64,000 nucleotides of DNA from Pseudomonas azerbaijanoccidentalis (GTDB taxonomy: Bacteria; Pseudomonadota; Gammaproteobacteria; Pseudomonadales; Pseudomonadaceae), in NCBI RefSeq assembly GCF_019145495.1, contig NZ_JAHSTU010000002.1, forward strand, positions 62,001 through 126,000, given 5' to 3'. The first letter of the stretch is position 1; each line of letters opens with the position of its first letter. Below are positions 44,100 through 53,733 of this stretch, in pieces. Both the position numbers and the translations under genes were made by a program. The notes beneath the pieces were generated by a model. That model did no database searches. It was not told the origin of the DNA and saw only the letters and a program-made list of their open reading frames with translations.

Positions 44100-44848
44100 G
44101 ACGCGCTCTGCTGGTTCAAGGCTTGGCGGATGCGTTGTACGGCGGCCACCGAACTGGCGTTGTCGCCGTGCACGCAAAGGGTGTTGGCCTGCAAATGCAG
44201 GGCACTGCCGTCGCTGGCGGTGAGATTGTCGCCACGAGCAATGGTCAGCGCCTGATCGATGATTTTTTCCGGATCGTGATGCACCGCACCCGGCAGCTGT
44301 CGCGAGACCAGCATGCCCGCGCTGTCGTAGGCGCGATCGGCGAAGGCCTCGAACCACAGGGTCACGCCATATTCATCGCCCAATTGCTGCGCGGCGCTGT
44401 TGTCCTTGGTCGCCATCAGCATCAATGGCAGGTTGCGGTCATAGGACGCCACGGCTTGCAGCACGGCGCGCAATTGCGCCGGGTTGGCCATCATGTCGTT
44501 GTACATCGCACCGTGGGGTTTGACGTAGCTCACCCGACCGCCCTGAGCCCGGCAAATGCCGTCGAGGGCGCCGATCTGGTAATGCAGAATGTCCTGAAGT
44601 TCCTGGGTGGCGTAGGCCATGGAGCGGCGGCCGAACCCCACCAGATCCTGATAGGCCGGATGCGCGCCAATCTGCACGCCATGGCTCAGGGCCAGGCTGA
44701 CGGTCTTGCGCATGATGCTCGGGTCACCGGCGTGAAAGCCGCAGGCGATGTTGGCGCAATCGATGAAGGGCATGACCTCGGCGTCCAGACCCATGGTCCA
44801 GTTGCCGAAGCTCTCGCCGATGTCGCAGTTCAATAGCAGGCGGCTCAC
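44096..44848 (-). CDS. pxpA: 5-oxoprolinase subunit A (LamB/YcsF family)
   Basis: A 250-residue LamB/YcsF-family protein. The signature [12 protein letters not shown] at the N-terminus and [16 protein letters not shown] near residue 32 are complete, as are [15 protein letters not shown] and [15 protein letters not shown] choose GTG 44848 (MSRLLLN) because AGGAG lies 8 bases upstream; GTG 44857 would overlap the ribosome-binding site. It is preceded on the same strand by a broken MFS gene, so substrate uptake by this operon may be lost. Confidence 0.93.
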   Translation of the reverse strand: MSRLLLNCDIGESFGNWTMGLDAEVMPFIDCANIACGFHAGDPSIMRKTVSLALSHGVQIGAHPAYQDLVGFGRRSMAYATQELQDILHYQIGALDGICRAQGGRVSYVKPHGAMYNDMMANPAQLRAVLQAVASYDRNLPLMLMATKDNSAAQQLGDEYGVTLWFEAFADRAYDSAGMLVSRQLPGAVHHDPEKIIDQALTIARGDNLTASDGSALHLQANTLCVHGDNASSVAAVQRIRQALNQQSAS

Positions 44849-44921
44849 GATGAACACTCCTGTAGGTTTTATTCTTTTTAGCTGCGGGACATATCTGTCA
44901 GACAGGCCCGCAGGTTATCAG

Positions 44922-46208
44922 TTACTGGGCGTCGAGTTGCTTGCCACGGGTTTCCGGCAGGCTCAGGGCCGCCAGAATCACCACGCCGTAGGACACTGCC
45001 GCGAAGGCACCGATGCCCACGCTCAGCGGCACGGTCTGGCTGAGCAGGCCAATCAACAGGGGAAACAACGCCGCCAGCGCCCGGCCGATGTTGTAGCAAA
45101 AACCCTGGCCCGAGCCGCGAATGCGCGTCGGGAACAACTCGGTCAGGAACGCACCCATGCCACTGAAAATCCCCGAAGCGAAGAAGCCCAGCGGAAAGCC
45201 CAGCCACAGCATCACGCCGTTACTGACCGGCAGTTGGGTGTAGAGCAGCACGATGGTGAACGAACCCACCGCGAACAGAATGAAGTTTTTCTTGCGACCG
45301 AGGATGTCAGTCAAATAAGCGCTGATGACATAGCCGACGTAGGAACCGACGATCACCATCGCCAGATAACCGCCAGTGCCGAGTACGCTCAAGCCGCGTT
45401 CGTTCTTCAGGAAAGTCGGCAGCCAGGACGTGATCGCGTAGTAACCGCCCAGCGCACCGGTGGTCAGCAGCGAAGCACGAATCGTGGTGAAGAGCATGCC
45501 GGGGGCGAAGATCTCGTAGAACTTCGACGGGTTACTCGCTTCTTGTTTGGCCTTGGCTTCGCGGTAGATTTCCGGGTCTTTCACCAAGCGACGGACAAAG
45601 ATCACGAAAATCGCCGGCACGATGCCAAGGATGAACAGCGCCCGCCAGGCATCTTCCGGTGGTAATACCGAGAACAACAGCGCGTACAGAATCGCCGTCA
45701 GCCCCCAACCGAGCGCCCAACCGGATTGCACCATGCCAACAGCCTTGCCACGGTCCTGGGCGCGAATCACTTCGCCGATCAGCACCGCGCCGGCCGTCCA
45801 TTCACCGCCGAAACCAAAGCCCATCAGCGTGCGGGCGATCAACAGTTGTTCGTAGTTCTGCGCGAACCCGCAGAGGAAGGTGAAGAAGGCAAACCACAAC
45901 ACCGTCAGTTGCAAGGTGCGCACCCGGCCGATGCGGTCGGAGAGAATGCCCGCCACCCAGCCACCAATGGCCGAAGCGATCAACGTACTGGTATGGATCA
46001 AGCCGGCCTGGCCGGTGGTGATGCCCCACATGGCAATCAGGGTCGGCACCACGAAGCTGAGCATCTGGGTGTCCATGCCGTCCAGGCCTTAGCCGATCTT
46101 GCAGCTCCAGAAGGTGCGGCGTTCCTGCTGATTGATGTTGCGATACCAGTCGAAAGGTCCCGGACGGGCCGAGGCTTTCGAGACGAAGGGGGTGTCGGGC
46201 GCACTCAT
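44922..46208 (-). pseudogene. MFS transporter gene interrupted by an in-frame TAA at codon 40
   Basis: From ATG 46208 the frame reads MSAPDTPFVSKAS... to ...FWSCKIG and then TAA (46091-46089), after which GLDGMDTQMLSFVVPTL continues without a shift to a normal stop at 44922. Without the stop the product would be ~428 residues, normal for 12-TM sugar-acid/aromatic-acid type MFS permeases. In relatives the position is usually Tyr (IGYGLDG), so one base change from TAC/TAT explains it. An internal ATG at 46076 could give a 384-residue protein lacking part of TM1. It is first in the pxp operon. Sequencing error cannot be excluded. Confidence 0.8.
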
Positions 46209-46355
46209 GGCAAATCTCCGCGCTGATTTTATTGGTATTGTTCTGAGCCCCGACGACGCCTATCGTGGGAACCGGATGCGTCGATTTTTGGTCGCGCCGC
46301 CCTGCCCCGTCCAACTAATAAAACCCCGTCCTAGCCATAAGAAAAACTTGATCCC

Positions 46356-47270
46356 ATGAACCTGAAGTTCCTCGAGACCTTTGTCTGGGTCGCCCGACTC
46401 AAGAGTTTTCGCCTGACCGCCGACAAGCTCTTCACCACCCAGGCGTCGATTTCCAGCCGCATCGCCGTGCTCGAAAGCGAGCTGGGGGTGAAGCTGTTTC
46501 TGCGTGATTCGCGCGGCGTGAGCCTGACGCCCGAAGGCTTGAAAGTGCTCGATTACGCCGAGCAGATGATGGACACCATGCAGGCGCTCAAGCAGTCGAT
46601 CGAAACCCGTTCGAGCAAGGCCGGGCGCATACGCATCGGCGTGATGGACACGGTGATCCACACCTGGCTCAGCCCGTTGGTGGCGCAGATGACGGATCAC
46701 TATCCGCTGGTGGAAATCGAATTGGTGGCCGATACCTCGCTGAACCTCTGCGATCAGCTGCAAAAAGGCTTCCTCGATGTGATCCTGCAAACCGACCTGC
46801 TGCGTCAGGAAAGTGTGCGCAGCCTGGAACTGGCAAGTCATCCGATGGGCTGGATCGTTGCCAGCAACTCCCTCTACAACCGTGAGTATTCGGGCATCGC
46901 TGATCTGGCGAACGAACGAATCATCACCTACTCGAAAAACTCTCACCCACACCAGGAAGTGCTGGCGCTGATGCAGGCCAATGGCGTGACCGCGCCGCGC
47001 CTGAACTGCGTGAACTCGGTGTCGGCGATTACCCGGTTGCTGCGTGACGGCTTTGGCATTGGCGCGTTGCCGCCGGTGCTGGTGGCCGAAGAATTGGCGC
47101 GCGGGGAATTGACCTTGCTGGATATCGATCAGCGGCCACCGGACTTGCAGGTGGTGGTGTCGTGGCGGGTGGGCGTTGAGTGGGTCGAGGAAATTGTGGC
47201 GTTGTGTCAGCAGGTGCTGGAAGGGTATGCGCGGAAGGTTGGTGAGAATTACATCGTGTTGAATCGTTGA
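46356..47270 (+). CDS. LysR-family regulator, divergent from the pxp operon
   Basis: A 304-residue LysR protein. The HTH is at residues 1-60 (FVWVARLKSFRLTADKLFTTQASISSRIAVLE). The effector domain includes RIGVMDTVIHTWLSPLV (~92) and the C-terminal GFGIGALPPVLV (~230). It starts 147 bases from the interrupted MFS gene on the other strand, the classical layout for control of the MFS-pxpABC operon. 5-oxoproline or a related metabolite is the likely co-inducer, by context only. A REP pair follows directly after the stop. Confidence 0.9.
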   Translation: MNLKFLETFVWVARLKSFRLTADKLFTTQASISSRIAVLESELGVKLFLRDSRGVSLTPEGLKVLDYAEQMMDTMQALKQSIETRSSKAGRIRIGVMDTVIHTWLSPLVAQMTDHYPLVEIELVADTSLNLCDQLQKGFLDVILQTDLLRQESVRSLELASHPMGWIVASNSLYNREYSGIADLANERIITYSKNSHPHQEVLALMQANGVTAPRLNCVNSVSAITRLLRDGFGIGALPPVLVAEELARGELTLLDIDQRPPDLQVVVSWRVGVEWVEEIVALCQQVLEGYARKVGENYIVLNR

Positions 47271-47275
47271 AAATC

Positions 47276-47363
47276 AAAAGATCGCAGCCTGCGGCAGCTC
47301 CTACAGGGGAACGCGTCGGGGGCGGATCCCTGTAGGAGCTGCCGAAGGCTGCGATCTTTTGAT
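47276..47363. repeat. REP pair, family A, copy 7
   Basis: AAAAGATCGCAGCCTGCGGC ... AGGAGCTGCCGAAGGCTGCG followed by ATCTTTT with a ~33-base centre, between the convergent LysR and DUF2937 genes. Here one arm has CTGCGG and the other CCGAAGG, so the tips are not matched. Confidence 0.88.
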
Positions 47364-47370
47364 GTTGATC

Positions 47371-47913
47371 TTACAACCCGCGCAAATCGCGCTCTTCAAT
47401 CGGCCGGCTCTGGCGCAGGCGTTTGCCGCCCAGCACCACCCAGTCGATCAGCCGGAACAGGCACTCGATCCCGAACGACAGCAGCAACGCGCCGCTCATG
47501 CCCCAGATCATCGCTTCCGGGGTCAGCAGGATCTGGTAGCTGTAGCCATTCCAGGTTTCCTTGCGGATGTCCGGGTCGGCCGCCAGCACCACTTGCAGGA
47601 ACCGGATGTACCACGGGCCTTGCATCGCCTGGAACTGTTTATCCAGCGCCACCTGGCGGGTCAGCAGGTTGCTCAGGCTATCGGCATCGCTGCGAAAGAT
47701 CGGGTCTTCGCTGGCGCGGTAATGGGCCACCAATGCCTGCATGTCACCCTTGAAAAACTGATTGGCGGTGTTCTGAAACCCGCTCAAACCGGTCTGCGCC
47801 TCGATCAGATGCGCTTCGACCCGCTTGGCGTAATCGTTGATGAACCCCGGCACCTGGACACCAATCAACAGTCCCGCCGCGAACAACACCAGCCGTAGAT
47901 AACTGAGCAACAT
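47371..47913 (-). CDS. DUF2937 family membrane protein
   Basis: A 180-residue protein with a TM segment at ~5-25 and a second near 135-155. They bracket a ~100-residue helical, probably periplasmic, domain. The sequence VLFAAGLLIGVQVPGFINDYAKRVEAHL matches the DUF2937 family. Function is unknown. It is 12 bases after the glutamine amidotransferase gene on the same strand, so co-transcription is likely. Confidence 0.85.
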   Translation of the reverse strand: MLLSYLRLVLFAAGLLIGVQVPGFINDYAKRVEAHLIEAQTGLSGFQNTANQFFKGDMQALVAHYRASEDPIFRSDADSLSNLLTRQVALDKQFQAMQGPWYIRFLQVVLAADPDIRKETWNGYSYQILLTPEAMIWGMSGALLLSFGIECLFRLIDWVVLGGKRLRQSRPIEERDLRGL

Positions 47914-47925
47914 GGGGAGTAGTCC

Positions 47926-48702
47926 TTAAGAGGTCTGGCCCTGACTGACGCATTCACCGCGTCGCCACAGGCTCCATTGACCCGGTTCGTAACGGGTCCA
48001 GGTTTCGTTTTCGGTCAGCGGTTCGGTGGCGATCACCGTCACCACGTCGTTGGGTGTGGTTTCGGCCTGGAAATCGACGATCACATCGACATCCTTCAAG
48101 CGGGCCGGACCAAATGGAGCACGGCGGGTGATTTGCGCCAGCTTGGTCGAGCAATAGCAAAACAACCAGTCACCGTCGCTGAGCAGGCAGTTGAACACGC
48201 CTTTGCTGCGATATTCGGCGCAAGCGGCCACCAGATCCGGCAGCAGTTCTTCGACCTCGACCGGCTCAGGGAACGCTGCCCGCACGCGATTGAGCAAATC
48301 GCAAAATGCCGCTTCGCTGTCGGTATCGCCAACCGGGCGATAGAAACTGGCTTTCGGCTGAAAGTCCGCCAGCTGGCCGTTATGGGCGAAACACCAGTTG
48401 CGTCCCCACAGTTCACGGACGAACGGGTGGGTGTTGGACAGGCAGACCTTGCCGACGTTGGCCTGGCGGATGTGCCCGATCACCACTTCGCTCTTGATCG
48501 GATAACGCTGCACCAGGTTGGCCACTTCCGACTCGCAGCTCGCTGCCGGGTCCTGGAACAGCCGCAGGCCGCGACCCTCGTAGAAGGCGATGCCCCAGCC
48601 GTCACGGTGCGGGCCGGTACGCCCGCCGCGCTGCATCAGCCCGGTAAAGCTGAACACGATATCGGTCGGGACATTGGCGCTCATGCCCAATAACTCACAC
48701 AT
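47926..48702 (-). CDS. Class II glutamine amidotransferase (YafJ-like)
   Basis: A 258-residue Ntn-hydrolase. After removal of Met the catalytic Cys is residue 2 ([15 protein letters not shown]), which fixes the start at ATG 48702 rather than an upstream TTG. Further family motifs are [18 protein letters not shown] (~30) and [10 protein letters not shown] (~105). It resembles YafJ and the EgtC group; the acceptor substrate is not known. It is followed by DUF2937 and preceded, 33 bases away, by a small membrane protein gene. Confidence 0.9.
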   Translation of the reverse strand: MCELLGMSANVPTDIVFSFTGLMQRGGRTGPHRDGWGIAFYEGRGLRLFQDPAASCESEVANLVQRYPIKSEVVIGHIRQANVGKVCLSNTHPFVRELWGRNWCFAHNGQLADFQPKASFYRPVGDTDSEAAFCDLLNRVRAAFPEPVEVEELLPDLVAACAEYRSKGVFNCLLSDGDWLFCYCSTKLAQITRRAPFGPARLKDVDVIVDFQAETTPNDVVTVIATEPLTENETWTRYEPGQWSLWRRGECVSQGQTS

Positions 48703-48734
48703 GCTCGGACTCTCGCTCAATGGCAGGGGCAATG

Positions 48735-49232
48735 TTACAGACGGGGTTCGACTCGCATCCGCTGGGGATTGCTCGGCACCGGCGGACGACCGTAGCGATC
48801 ATCACCGGCACCGCCGAACGCGTGCTCCTCTTCCTGATCATCGGCGCGGGCAGCGGCTTTGGCGGCGGCGGCCTGTTCCTTGCGGGCATTGGCGGCGCGT
48901 TCGAAGGGGAAACGAATGGCCACGAACACCAGGTAAATGCCGAAGGCGATCATGCCGTACATGAACAGGTCGGAAATCGCCCGCCAGGCGTTGTTGCCGA
49001 CCTTGAACAGCAGGTCCAGAGCGGTAATGGCAATGGCCGGGGCGACCTTTTCCTTCACTGGGTCGATGATGGTCGGGCTGAAGAGCAACACCGCCACCAG
49101 CAACCGCAGCGGCTCACGCAGCCAACGCCACATCCAGCGGGTAATGCGCATCCACACCAACAGGCAGCCCAAAGCGGCAAAGGCGTAGAGGCCCCAAGCG
49201 ATCAGATAGTCGTTCTCGGTCATGGTGTCCAT
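48735..49232 (-). CDS. Small membrane protein with Ala/charged tail
   Basis: A 165-residue protein with four hydrophobic segments (~8-28, ~40-58, ~68-85, ~92-112). A polar C-terminal tail rich in Ala, Arg and acidic residues follows, including [20 protein letters not shown] know no function for it. The start is ATG 49232 or ATG 49223 (MTENDYL); neither has a strong ribosome-binding site. It is divergent from the oligopeptidase gene with a REP pair in between. Confidence 0.7.
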   Translation of the reverse strand: MDTMTENDYLIAWGLYAFAALGCLLVWMRITRWMWRWLREPLRLLVAVLLFSPTIIDPVKEKVAPAIAITALDLLFKVGNNAWRAISDLFMYGMIAFGIYLVFVAIRFPFERAANARKEQAAAAKAAARADDQEEEHAFGGAGDDRYGRPPVPSNPQRMRVEPRL

Positions 49233-49290
49233 GGCAAGGCAGGCAAAGAGGCGCTTATGATAACGGCTTTTCGCCCGTCAGGCTCCTTCA

Positions 49291-49372
49291 TGTAGGAACC
49301 GCCGCAGACTGCGATCTTTTGATCTTGAAAAATCAGGATCAAAAGATCGCAGCCTTCGGCAGCTCCTACAGG
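49291..49372. repeat. REP pair, family A, copy 8 (opposite polarity)
   Basis: TGTAGGAACCGCCGCAGACT ... GATCGCAGCCTTCGGCAGCT with the GATC ends facing the centre (GATCTTGAAAAATCAGGATC). It sits in the divergent promoter region between the small membrane protein gene and the oligopeptidase gene, an unusual place for a transcription-terminating element. Confidence 0.88.
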
Positions 49373-49411
49373 TTGCCAACCCCTATTCAGTACATTGTTC
49401 GAGAGCCCTTC

Positions 49412-51466
49412 ATGCCCACATCCGCCAACATTTGCGACGCCCCGATCGCCCACAAGGCCGAAGGCTCCGACCCGTATGCCTGGCTGCAGGAGCGCGACAC
49501 CGATGCGGTGCTCGACTACCTCAAGGCTGAAAACAGCTATCAGCAAGCGCAAACCGCCGATCAGGCCGAACTGCGCGAAACCCTGTTCGAGGAGATCAAG
49601 GGGCGGATTCTCGAAACCGACCTGTCCCTGCCCTCGCCATGGGGGCCCTATCTGTATTACACCCGCACCACGGCGGGTGACGAATACGCCCGTCACTACC
49701 GCTGCCCGCGCCCGGCCGACGACAGCCTGACCCTCGACGAAAGCCGGGAACAACTGTTGCTGGACCCGAACGTGCTGGCCAACGGCGGCTTCTTTTCCCT
49801 CGGGGCGTTCAGCATCAGCCCCGATCACCAGCGCCTGGCCTACAGCATCGACGCCACGGGCGATGAGATTTACACGTTGTTCGTGAAGGAATTGTCCGAC
49901 GGCCGGGTCAGTGAACTGGAATTCCAGGACTGCGACGGCAGCATGACCTGGGCCAACGACAGCCTGACGCTGTTCTTCGGCGAACTGGACGACACCCATC
50001 GCCCGCACAAGCTGTACCGCTATCGACTGGATGGCACGGCGGCTGAGGAAGTGTTCCATGAGCCGGACGGCCGCTTCTTCATGCATTGCTACCGTGCAAG
50101 CTCCGAACAGCAACTGCTGCTGTCCGTTGGCAGCAAGACCACCAGCGAAGTCTGGGTGCTCGACGCCAACCAGCCGCAACAAGACTTTTCCTGTATCGCG
50201 CCAAGGGTCGAAGACCACGAGTACGACGTCGACCACGGCGCACTCGACGGCCAATGGACCTGGTTCATCCGCACCAACCGCGACGGCATCAACTTTGCGC
50301 TATACACCGCTGTCGATACCGGCGTGGCGCCGATCGAGGCGCAATGGCAAATCCTGATCCCCCACAGCGACACGGTGATGATCGATGGCATGAGCCTGAA
50401 TGCCGGCGCCATGACCCTCAGTCTGCGTGAAGGTGGCCTGCCGATCATCGAAGTCCATCCGCAAGACCTGCCGAGCTACCGGGTGCAATTGCCGGACGCG
50501 GCGTACAGCCTGCATGTGCAAAACACCCTGGAGTTCGTCAGCGAGCGGATCCGCCTGCGTTATGAAGCGCTGAACCGTCCGGCGCAGATCCGCCAACTGC
50601 AACTGGATAATGGCGAGCAGCAGGTCCTCAAGCAAACGCCGGTGCTCGGCCCGTTCGACGCCGATGCCTACGTCAGCCAGCGCCTGTGGGCCACCGCGCC
50701 CGACGGCACGCTGGTGCCGATCAGCCTGGTGATCAAGCGTGAAGCCCTTGGCAAACCGGTGCCGCTGTACCTGTATGGCTACGGCGCCTATGGCGAGAGC
50801 CTCGACCCGTGGTTCTCCCACGCGCGTCTGAGCCTGCTCGATCGCGGCATGGCGTTTGCCATTGCCCACGTACGCGGCGGTGGCGAATTGGGTGAAGCCT
50901 GGTATCGCGCCGGCAAGCAGGAACACAAGCAGAACACCTTCAGCGACTTTATTGCCTGCGCCGAGCACCTGATCGCCAATGGCCTGACCACCGCGCCACA
51001 ATTGGCGATCAGCGGCGGCAGCGCCGGAGGCCTGTTGATCGGCGCGGTGCTCAACCAACGCCCGGAGCTGTTCGGGGCGGCGATTGCCGAAGTGCCGTTC
51101 GTCGACGTGCTCAACACCATGCTCGACCCTGATCTGCCACTGACCGTCACCGAATACGACGAGTGGGGTAACCCGGAAGAGCCGGAGGTCTATGATCGGA
51201 TCAAGGCTTACGCGCCGTATGAAAACGTCACCGCACAGGCCTATCCGGCCACGCTGGTCATCGCCGGCTACAACGACAGCCGCGTGCAGTATTGGGAGGC
51301 GGCCAAGTGGGTGGCGAAATTGCGCGCCACCAAAACCGACACTCACCCGCTGCTGCTCAAGACCGAACTGGGCGCCGGCCATGGCGGGATGAGCGGGCGA
51401 TATCAGGGATTGCGTGACGTAGCACTCGAATACGCATTTTTGTTCAAGGTTTTGGGGATTAACTGA
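49412..51466 (+). CDS. ptrB: Oligopeptidase B (S9 serine peptidase)
   Basis: A 684-residue prolyl-oligopeptidase-family enzyme that cleaves small peptides after Arg and Lys. The N-terminal beta-propeller (to ~400) is followed by the alpha/beta-hydrolase domain. The catalytic triad is Ser in ISGGSAGGLLIG (~530), Asp in GYNDSRVQYWE (~615) and His in GAGHGGMSGRY (~655). ATG 49412 is taken; the frame is open upstream into the REP pair. Length matches E. coli PtrB (686). Confidence 0.93.
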   Translation: MPTSANICDAPIAHKAEGSDPYAWLQERDTDAVLDYLKAENSYQQAQTADQAELRETLFEEIKGRILETDLSLPSPWGPYLYYTRTTAGDEYARHYRCPRPADDSLTLDESREQLLLDPNVLANGGFFSLGAFSISPDHQRLAYSIDATGDEIYTLFVKELSDGRVSELEFQDCDGSMTWANDSLTLFFGELDDTHRPHKLYRYRLDGTAAEEVFHEPDGRFFMHCYRASSEQQLLLSVGSKTTSEVWVLDANQPQQDFSCIAPRVEDHEYDVDHGALDGQWTWFIRTNRDGINFALYTAVDTGVAPIEAQWQILIPHSDTVMIDGMSLNAGAMTLSLREGGLPIIEVHPQDLPSYRVQLPDAAYSLHVQNTLEFVSERIRLRYEALNRPAQIRQLQLDNGEQQVLKQTPVLGPFDADAYVSQRLWATAPDGTLVPISLVIKREALGKPVPLYLYGYGAYGESLDPWFSHARLSLLDRGMAFAIAHVRGGGELGEAWYRAGKQEHKQNTFSDFIACAEHLIANGLTTAPQLAISGGSAGGLLIGAVLNQRPELFGAAIAEVPFVDVLNTMLDPDLPLTVTEYDEWGNPEEPEVYDRIKAYAPYENVTAQAYPATLVIAGYNDSRVQYWEAAKWVAKLRATKTDTHPLLLKTELGAGHGGMSGRYQGLRDVALEYAFLFKVLGIN

Positions 51467-51576
51467 GGAACTTGATTCGATGAGCCGGTCTTAATTCCCG
51501 ACACCAAACCCGAAGACGGGCTCTTCTACAAAATGTCACCCGTTGCGAAATAACAAACACAAAAGACTGTCACGAC

Positions 51577-52050
51577 ATGTCAGAACCGACCTTATTGAAC
51601 AACGAAATCCGCGACTGGCTGATGGACTGCGGCCTGTTCAACCAGCTGCTGCCAGCAGACTTTGCCGCGGCTTCGGGCTACTTCAGCATCAGCACCATTG
51701 CCCAGGGCGAAGAGATTTTCCACGAGGGTGATGCCGGCAGTTTCATGTGCATCATCCACACCGGCCAGGTGGCCGTGCAGAAGACCACCAGTGACGGCCA
51801 GCAGGTGACCATTGCCACCTTGCGCAGCGGTCGCTCGTTTGGCGAGATGGCCGTGCTCGATGGCGAACGGCGTTCAGCCAGTTGCGTGGCGGCGAGCAAC
51901 TGTCAGTTGCTCAACCTGGGCAAGGATTCGCTGGAAAAAATGCTCAACGACGCACCGAAAATCGCCGCCAAGATCATCCGCGCCCTCGCTGTCGCGCTTT
52001 CCAAACGCCTGCGCATGGCGGATGGGCAATTGCTGACGCAGCAAGTCTAA
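51577..52050 (+). CDS. Single cyclic-nucleotide-binding domain protein
   Basis: A 157-residue protein made almost only of a CRP-type cNMP-binding domain (~18-140). The phosphate-binding cassette is SFGEMAVLDGERRSASCVA (~86-104), close to the cAMP-binding consensus with conserved Glu and Arg. There is no C-terminal helix-turn-helix, so it should bind cAMP or c-di-GMP and act through protein contacts. Its stop overlaps that of the convergent proline-rich gene by three bases. Confidence 0.88.
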   Translation: MSEPTLLNNEIRDWLMDCGLFNQLLPADFAAASGYFSISTIAQGEEIFHEGDAGSFMCIIHTGQVAVQKTTSDGQQVTIATLRSGRSFGEMAVLDGERRSASCVAASNCQLLNLGKDSLEKMLNDAPKIAAKIIRALAVALSKRLRMADGQLLTQQV

Positions 52051-52337
52051 CCACCGGGCGACTTGGCTTTCGGCGGATTCGAATCAAGGCCCGGCAACGG
52101 CTGGTCCTTGACCGGCGGGCTCGGCCTTTCAATCGGCACCAACGGCGGCCCGCCACTGCCGGGACCGACCTTGGGCAAGGGCGCCGGGCTGATTTGCGGA
52201 TACGGCGTAGGCGTCGCGGTCCCCGGTGAACCGGGCATGGGGGCGGGGCTGACGGGAAGGGATTGCAGCTGTTGGGCCTGCACTGCAGTAATCGAGAGCG
52301 CGGCCAGGGCAATGACCGTTAGAATGGTGCGCTTCAT
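52047..52337 (-). CDS. Small exported proline-rich protein
   Basis: A 96-residue protein. Residues 1-21 form a clear signal peptide (MKRTILTVIALAALSITAVQA) with probable cleavage after AQA/VQA. The mature part is ~35% Pro with Gly, Ser and Lys and no Cys, so it is not a lipoprotein. It looks intrinsically disordered and may span the periplasm or bind peptidoglycan; that is a guess. ATG 52337 has GGAG 7 bases upstream. Its last three bases overlap the stop of the convergent cNMP-binding gene (CTAA). Confidence 0.8.
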   Translation of the reverse strand: MKRTILTVIALAALSITAVQAQQLQSLPVSPAPMPGSPGTATPTPYPQISPAPLPKVGPGSGGPPLVPIERPSPPVKDQPLPGLDSNPPKAKSPGG

Positions 52338-52433
52338 CAATGGCTCCGTTGGCCTTGTTGTCATTTGCAGGCTACTCCCAACTGCGTCAGTTTGCCTTCT
52401 CCCTGTACTGCCATTTTTCTTCAAGTGAGCCCC

Positions 52434-53120
52434 ATGAAACGTTTCGTTCTACTCGATACCGCCCCCATTCCCGAGAACGGCGGCGCTTTGTGCCTGTTCG
52501 AGTATGGCGAGGATTTCGTCATCAAGATCCAGGGCGGTGACGGCGGGCAGTTGATGAACACGCGCATGCACGGGTCCGAAGATGCCCTGGCCGAGATTCC
52601 CTGCCGCAAGGTCGCCGGTCGTCCGAACTCACGGGTGTTGATTGGTGGCCTGGGCATGGGCTTCACCCTCGCTTCGGCACTCAAGCACCTGGGCAAGACC
52701 GCCGAAGTGGTGGTCGCCGAGCTGGTGCCTGGGGTGGTGGAGTGGAACCGTGGCCCCTTGGGCGAGAAAGCCGGCAACCCGCTACAGGACCCGCGCACGG
52801 TCATCCGCATGGAAGACGTGGCCAAAGTGCTGCAAGCCGAACCGCAAGGCTTCGACGCAATCATGCTCGATGTCGACAACGGCCCCGAAGGCCTGACCCA
52901 ACGCGCCAACAGTTGGCTCTATTCTGCCGGCGGACTCAGTGCCTGCGCCAAGGCCCTGCGTCCCAAAGGCGTGCTGGCGGTCTGGTCGGCCAGCGCAGAC
53001 CGGCAGTTTTCCGACAAACTGAAAAAAGCCGGCTTCAAGGCTGAAGAAGTGCAGGTGTTCGCCCATGGCAACAAGGGCACCCGCCATACCATCTGGATTG
53101 CCGAGAAGCTCAAGGGCTGA
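52434..53120 (+). CDS. Spermidine synthase-like (SpeE-type) methyltransferase-fold protein
   Basis: A 228-residue Rossmann-fold protein. VLIGGLGMGFTLASALKHL (~70) is the nucleotide-binding Gly-rich loop, followed by acidic E in VVAELVPGVVEWN and FDAIMLDVDNGPEG (~140). It lacks the N-terminal beta domain of true spermidine synthases and the strict DxxxD polyamine motif, so it may be a methyltransferase-fold relative of unknown substrate. ATG 52434 follows AAGTGAGCCCC. It is upstream of the YajD gene. Confidence 0.8.
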   Translation: MKRFVLLDTAPIPENGGALCLFEYGEDFVIKIQGGDGGQLMNTRMHGSEDALAEIPCRKVAGRPNSRVLIGGLGMGFTLASALKHLGKTAEVVVAELVPGVVEWNRGPLGEKAGNPLQDPRTVIRMEDVAKVLQAEPQGFDAIMLDVDNGPEGLTQRANSWLYSAGGLSACAKALRPKGVLAVWSASADRQFSDKLKKAGFKAEEVQVFAHGNKGTRHTIWIAEKLKG

Positions 53121-53169
53121 GCTAAACTGGTTGCATAACCGTCATTAGTCTTTCTACAAAGGTGAACCC

Positions 53170-53541
53170 ATGAGTTCGTCCACCCCAACCAACACCTCGA
53201 AGCTGGATCGCATCCTCGCCGACAACCAGCGCGACAAGGAAATGGGTTACCGCGACAAGGCCCTGAAAATGTACCCGCACGTGTGCGGCCGTTGTGCCCG
53301 CGAGTTCTCCGGCAAGCGCCTGAGCGAACTGACCGTGCACCACCGCGACCACAACCACGACAACAACCCGCAGGACGGTTCGAACTGGGAATTGTTGTGC
53401 CTGTACTGCCACGATAACGAGCACTCGCGTTACACCGACCAGCAGTACTTCGGCGAAGGCTCGCTGAGCACGCCGAAAATCGCCAAGGCGACGCACAACC
53501 CGTTTGCCGCGTTGGCCGGGTTGATGAAGAAAGAAGACTGA
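53170..53541 (+). CDS. yajD: YajD-family HNH nuclease
   Basis: A 123-residue HNH-fold protein. Zinc ligands CGRC (~40) and CLYCH (~78), with the central ELTVHHRDHNHDNNP and downstream NWELLCLYCHDNEH, match YajD throughout. DNA nicking activity is expected from the fold, but the physiological role is unknown. AAAGGTGAACCC precedes the ATG. A family C repeat follows the stop. Confidence 0.92.
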   Translation: MSSSTPTNTSKLDRILADNQRDKEMGYRDKALKMYPHVCGRCAREFSGKRLSELTVHHRDHNHDNNPQDGSNWELLCLYCHDNEHSRYTDQQYFGEGSLSTPKIAKATHNPFAALAGLMKKED

Positions 53542-53562
53542 AGCTCCTCATTGCTGATCCGG

Positions 53563-53647
53563 CCTCATCGCCAGCAGGCTGGCTCCCACACTGGATCTCT
53601 GGTGCACTGAAAATCCCCTGTGGGAGCCAGCCTGCTGGCGATGGCGG
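53563..53647. repeat. REP pair, family C, copy 2
   Basis: CCTCATCGCCAGCAGGCTGG ... CCAGCCTGCTGGCGATGGCG with a ~30-base centre. It lies between the yajD gene and the RNA methyltransferase promoter. Confidence 0.9.
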
Positions 53648-53673
53648 CCGCGCCTGCACCGTCAATCTCCGAT

Positions 53674-53703
53674 CTGACCGCAGCTCCTCAATCCCCGTAT
53701 AAT
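53674..53703 (+). promoter_or_regulatory. Candidate promoter of the RNA methyltransferase gene
   Basis: A perfect TATAAT at 53698-53703 with CTGACC at 53674-53679, spacing 18. It lies 31 bases before the GTG start at 53734, so the mRNA leader would be about 20-25 bases. Confidence 0.6.
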
Positions 53704-53733
53704 CGCGCTTTTTTCCTGAAAGGCACCCCGCTC

